From DASXMX01 sp036794395 (GTDB lineage: Bacteria; Planctomycetota; Phycisphaerae; Tepidisphaerales; Tepidisphaeraceae): a stretch of DNA of 8,840 nucleotides. Each line of letters begins with the position of its first letter. Position 1 is the stretch's first letter. The notes beneath the pieces were generated by a model. That model was not told where the DNA came from and did no database searches. It saw nothing but the letters and a program-made list of their open reading frames with translations. Both the position numbers and the translations under genes were made by a program. The stretch is from contig DAIRGS010000291.1 of NCBI GenBank assembly GCA_036794395.1, forward strand, positions 1 to 8,840, in the 5' to 3' direction. This document shows positions 6,383 to 8,840 of this stretch, in pieces.

Positions 6383-8608
6383 TTAATTAATCAGATGATG
6401 GTGCTTCCCCATCCAATACGGGAGGAGCCAGAAGGTGGGATCTTCTTCTTCGCGGCCATCACCGTCATCGAGTTGATAGGGATTTTGGTTCCACTTGTGT
6501 AGCGGGCGTTCGGACCAGGGGAGGGGGCTCTGGAGTTGCTTGCGGTTGAAGCGATCATTGGCGGGATCGAACTTGAGATCGGCCCGGCGGGCGTTGGCGG
6601 TGGGCCAGTGGATCAGGTCGAGGGGGATGTCATAGAGCGCATTGATAGCCAGTTCGGCATCACAGGGCTCGGCGGCGCAGGCGCCGTAGATGAAGTTCCA
6701 GAGCGGGCAGGATTCGGGGCGGAGCGCGGTCCAGGTGCGGCGGAGGCTCGCGATGTAGATTGATTTGAGGGCGGGATCGGTCTCGAGCATGAGTAGTGGG
6801 TAGTAGGACAGCATCGCGAGCTCATCGTCGGAATGATTGGCGTAGCCGTTGAAGCTCAGGCGCTGGCGGACGGTGTTGAGGGCATAGTGGTGGTTTTCGA
6901 TGAGATCGCGATAGGCAGTTTTGTAGCGCTCGTCGCCCAGGAGATGGATGGCGACTTTGAGATGGGAGAGGATTTCGAGCGAGTTGAGGCCGCGATCGCC
7001 CACACGCCCGGAATCGTTAAGGCGGCTGGGGGACCAATACCCCCAAGTCGTCGGCTTGCCGGTGATGTCGACGAGGTTGTAATCGTGATCGAGGATGTGA
7101 TCGATGATGCGTTTGGCAGTTGCGCGGATCTGTTGTTTCTCGGCGTCGTTGGCGACGAGTTCGCTATACAGGTAGAAGGCGAGAAAGTGGCCGACGATTT
7201 CATCCGACGATGTATCGCCTTTCCATGCCCAGCCTTTTTCGACAGGTGATGGATGCCACTGGCCAGTGGACCGGCGGGCGTGGGCGGGGTCGTCGATATT
7301 GCTGATGGAGCGTGCGGGGAAGCCGGGGATACCGGTGATGGATTCGAGGCGTAGAAGGGCCAGCATCGATTTGCGGGCTTGTTCGCGGGCCTGGGGGCTA
7401 TGGGTGGAGGCATAGCGAAAGCACTCGGCGGCGACGTACATGGATGTCCAGAGGCCATCGTTATCGCTGATCTCCTGCTCGGCATGCTCGAAGTCGCCAG
7501 GCGAATTTGTATGGATGGCAGTAACGAAACCAAGGCGACGCGGACGGGCTTCAGTGAGATGTTGGTAGAAATCAGCCTTATCCTGGAGGGTCATGGGCCG
7601 CTGAAAGATGTGTGACAGGCCGGCCCGGGTTGCGATCCAGACTTGGTCTTGGCCGGCGGCGATTGCATTGATGTGATCATCGGGGAGCCAGCGCAGGCCG
7701 GCGAAGTAGCTGAATTGGCCGTTGCGCCACTGAATAGCGCCCGTGTCGGAACCGAACCAGGTAGTATCGCCGGCAGTAGACGCACAGGTGAGGGATTCGA
7801 TGGGGAGGCCGTCTTTGGCGGTGTAGCTGAGCCATCCGTGAGCGCCATCAGTAAGCGTCATGCCGCGGGGCGTGAGCAGAATGGCATGTTGCGCACCGAG
7901 GGGCGCGAGTCGGGATATATCGGAATCGGGCAGGCGGCCTTGCGACGGTTTAATGGCTTCCCATTTTTTGTTGGGGAGAATCTTAAAGAGGCCCTTTTCG
8001 GTGACGGCCAGGATGTTCCCTGAGCTCAGTTGGCAGAGAGTGCGGACTTTGCCTGCAGCGGAATCGAGGTCGAAGGCTTTCTTCCATTTGGGGGACCGGG
8101 ACCAGATGCCGGTGGCGGGGCCGGTGTTGACGATTGCCCAGATATTTGGGCCTGGGACGGCGATGAGCGCATCGGCGTGCGGCGGGCTGTCGGGCTCCTT
8201 TTCTGGATGACCCTCCTTGACTAGCCATACCCCATCGGCAGTTGCGGCCAGAACGTGGGGAATTGGCGCCGCGGAAAGGGACGCGGCGGGATAGATGATG
8301 GCGGAAACCTGGGTCAGCTCTTTAATCAACTCCCATTTATTTGCGTCGTTGTGGATCAGGCGGCCCGCCGCGATGAGCCGTGGCGCGGCGTTGGGGCCGA
8401 GTGCGATAGCCGAGATTGACTCGGGAGGGACGTTGAGTTCCTTGGTAAAAAACTCCCGGACGAGCTGTGGTCGGCGGACATCCACAAGCTCAGGCGCGGC
8501 CTGGGCGTAAGCGCGGGAATGCGTGAACATTGTGCACGCGACCAGAATCGCTGGAACAATTCTGGCGGCGCATTGTGCGAAGTTCGTGGGCTTGGTCATG
8601 GAATTCAT
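6383..8608 (-). CDS. Secreted beta-propeller protein with C-terminal alpha/alpha-toroid-like domain
   Basis: With the ATG at 8608 the protein has 741 residues; an ATG at 8599 is equally possible. A Sec signal peptide fits residues 1-37: basic/polar start, hydrophobic core at 17-28 (IVPAILVACTMF), cleavage after AYAQA. Residues 39-336 carry propeller repeats of the two-component-regulator-propeller type, best seen at 265-294 (KDGLP...TTWFGSDTGAIQW) and 310-334 (DDHINAI...QVWIATRAGLSHI). No membrane helix or histidine kinase follows. Residues 344-669 are helical, with DNDGLW, GDTSSDEIVGHF (464-475), DRGLNSLEILSHLKVA (538-553) and NHSDDELAMLSYYPLLMLE. This pattern recalls six-hairpin glycosidase-like toroids, but I cannot assign a family or catalytic residues. 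The open frame continues upstream to 8836, but that part is dispersed repeat and would bury the signal peptide. No clear Shine-Dalgarno site is seen. Its 433-bp distance from the next gene suggests a separate transcript. Confidence 0.85.
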   Translation of the reverse strand: MNSMTKPTNFAQCAARIVPAILVACTMFTHSRAYAQAAPELVDVRRPQLVREFFTKELNVPPESISAIALGPNAAPRLIAAGRLIHNDANKWELIKELTQVSAIIYPAASLSAAPIPHVLAATADGVWLVKEGHPEKEPDSPPHADALIAVPGPNIWAIVNTGPATGIWSRSPKWKKAFDLDSAAGKVRTLCQLSSGNILAVTEKGLFKILPNKKWEAIKPSQGRLPDSDISRLAPLGAQHAILLTPRGMTLTDGAHGWLSYTAKDGLPIESLTCASTAGDTTWFGSDTGAIQWRNGQFSYFAGLRWLPDDHINAIAAGQDQVWIATRAGLSHIFQRPMTLQDKADFYQHLTEARPRRLGFVTAIHTNSPGDFEHAEQEISDNDGLWTSMYVAAECFRYASTHSPQAREQARKSMLALLRLESITGIPGFPARSISNIDDPAHARRSTGQWHPSPVEKGWAWKGDTSSDEIVGHFLAFYLYSELVANDAEKQQIRATAKRIIDHILDHDYNLVDITGKPTTWGYWSPSRLNDSGRVGDRGLNSLEILSHLKVAIHLLGDERYKTAYRDLIENHHYALNTVRQRLSFNGYANHSDDELAMLSYYPLLMLETDPALKSIYIASLRRTWTALRPESCPLWNFIYGACAAEPCDAELAINALYDIPLDLIHWPTANARRADLKFDPANDRFNRKQLQSPLPWSERPLHKWNQNPYQLDDGDGREEEDPTFWLLPYWMGKHHHLIN

Positions 8609-8629
8609 TTCGCTTTCAGGGGTCTGGCG

Positions 8630-8662
8630 GAAAAGCATCCGGCGATCTTCCAGAGACTCAAC
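8630..8662 (-). other. LEDRRML-type motif in frame upstream of the signal peptide
   Basis: The frame of the propeller/toroid gene, read upstream of its likely start, gives VESLEDRRMLF. Short motifs of this kind (LEPR-XLL, LEDRRLL and similar) occur near the N-terminus of many planctomycete exported proteins. Here it lies about 30 residues before the signal peptide core and about 13 residues after the end of the repeat-derived GWKPMPQ peptide. It could be part of a longer N-terminus, a relic of another gene's 5' end, or chance. The motif is seen; its meaning is uncertain. Confidence 0.35.
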
Positions 8663-8698
8663 TAAATGACCCGCACACGATTCCGCGCCATTTTGTGG

Positions 8699-8717
8699 CA
8701 TGGGCTTCCAGCCCATG
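8699..8717. repeat. REP-like palindrome (8-bp stem) at the edge of dispersed repeat copy 2
   Basis: The sequence catgggct-tcc-agcccatg is a perfect 8-bp stem with a 3-base loop. Read on the minus strand in one frame it gives MGWKP, the hallmark of a palindrome that is often mistranslated in planctomycete genomes. It overlaps the first four bases of the 127-bp repeat and corresponds to the weaker hairpin at 123-136. Confidence 0.7.
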
Positions 8718-8840
8718 ATCGAGGGGGATGACCTCCAGCGACGGGTTCGATTTGGGAAAACCAAGTTTCGATGCAAAGGCAATCCTCCGAAGTTGCGGGA
8801 AGAAAATGCTCCCTCAAGGAAAGTTGGTTTTCCCACATCT
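8714..8840. repeat. Dispersed 127-bp repeat, copy 2 (direct repeat of 135-261)
   Basis: This copy aligns without gaps to 135-261, in the same orientation, with roughly 74% identity by hand. Its internal inverted arms are better preserved than in copy 1: 8750-8768 matches the reverse complement of 8820-8838 at 17 of 19 positions (consensus near gggaaaacca). The copy reaches the window edge and may continue beyond it. It creates the artificial N-terminal extension of the propeller/toroid open frame. Confidence 0.75.

Noticed and set aside
6856..7533. A 225-codon minus-strand open frame overlapping the propeller/toroid gene in another frame
   Set aside because: Its Ser/Pro/Ala-rich composition is a frame-shift shadow; the main frame carries the coherent helical domain.
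8609..8836. N-terminal extension of the propeller/toroid gene to an ATG at 8836
   Set aside because: The added 76 residues are repeat and palindrome sequence and would place the Sec signal peptide far inside the protein; only the LEDRRML motif is noted separately.
1..8840. CRISPR array, defence island or prophage
   Set aside because: There are no regularly spaced short repeats, nucleases, integrases or phage structural genes; the repeats found are dispersed hairpin-type elements.

Overview
The window looks like a piece of a planctomycete (Planctomycetota) chromosome. The signs are a Ser/Thr-kinase-like domain fused through one membrane helix to a formylglycine-generating-enzyme-like (SUMF/FGE) domain, a PEGA-plus-PD40 lipoprotein, an LEDRRML-type motif, and dispersed palindromic repeats whose spurious translation reads GWKPMPQ. 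The phylum is an inference from protein types and repeats; no rRNA or marker gene is present. I found no tRNA, rRNA, CRISPR array, transposase or integrase.

Layout: all three convincing genes lie on the minus strand, so transcription runs from high to low coordinates. From right to left: (i) 8690-8840 carries a palindromic hairpin and one copy of a 127-bp dispersed repeat. (ii) 6383-8608 encodes a secreted protein with an N-terminal beta-propeller and a C-terminal helical, probably alpha/alpha-toroid, domain. (iii) 5950-6382 is a 433-bp intergenic region with a MITE-like inverted repeat (6174-6330), a candidate promoter (6085-6112) and two mutually exclusive hairpins in the predicted leader (6043-6075). 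(iv) 1999-5949 encodes a 1316-residue membrane protein: degenerate kinase, one TM helix, a long extracytoplasmic helical region and a SUMF-like domain. (v) 400-1947 encodes a lipoprotein with a PEGA-like segment and PD40/TolB-type propeller repeats, 51 bp behind the previous gene and with a clear ribosome binding site. (vi) 1-399 is non-coding, with the second copy of the 127-bp repeat and two hairpins.

The two left-hand genes probably form an operon for an envelope-spanning module. The cytoplasmic domain is predicted to be a pseudokinase: HRD is replaced by HGN, DFG by DPA, and nearly all of the activation segment including APE is missing. Its outer SUMF-like domain lacks the C-terminal copper-binding cysteines of true FGE. 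Both ends of the membrane protein therefore look like binding rather than catalytic domains, paired with a propeller lipoprotein on the outside. This is the most interesting feature of the window. The right-hand gene encodes another exported propeller protein, but the 433-bp gap suggests it is a separate transcription unit. The pair of directly repeated 127-bp elements brackets the whole three-gene block.
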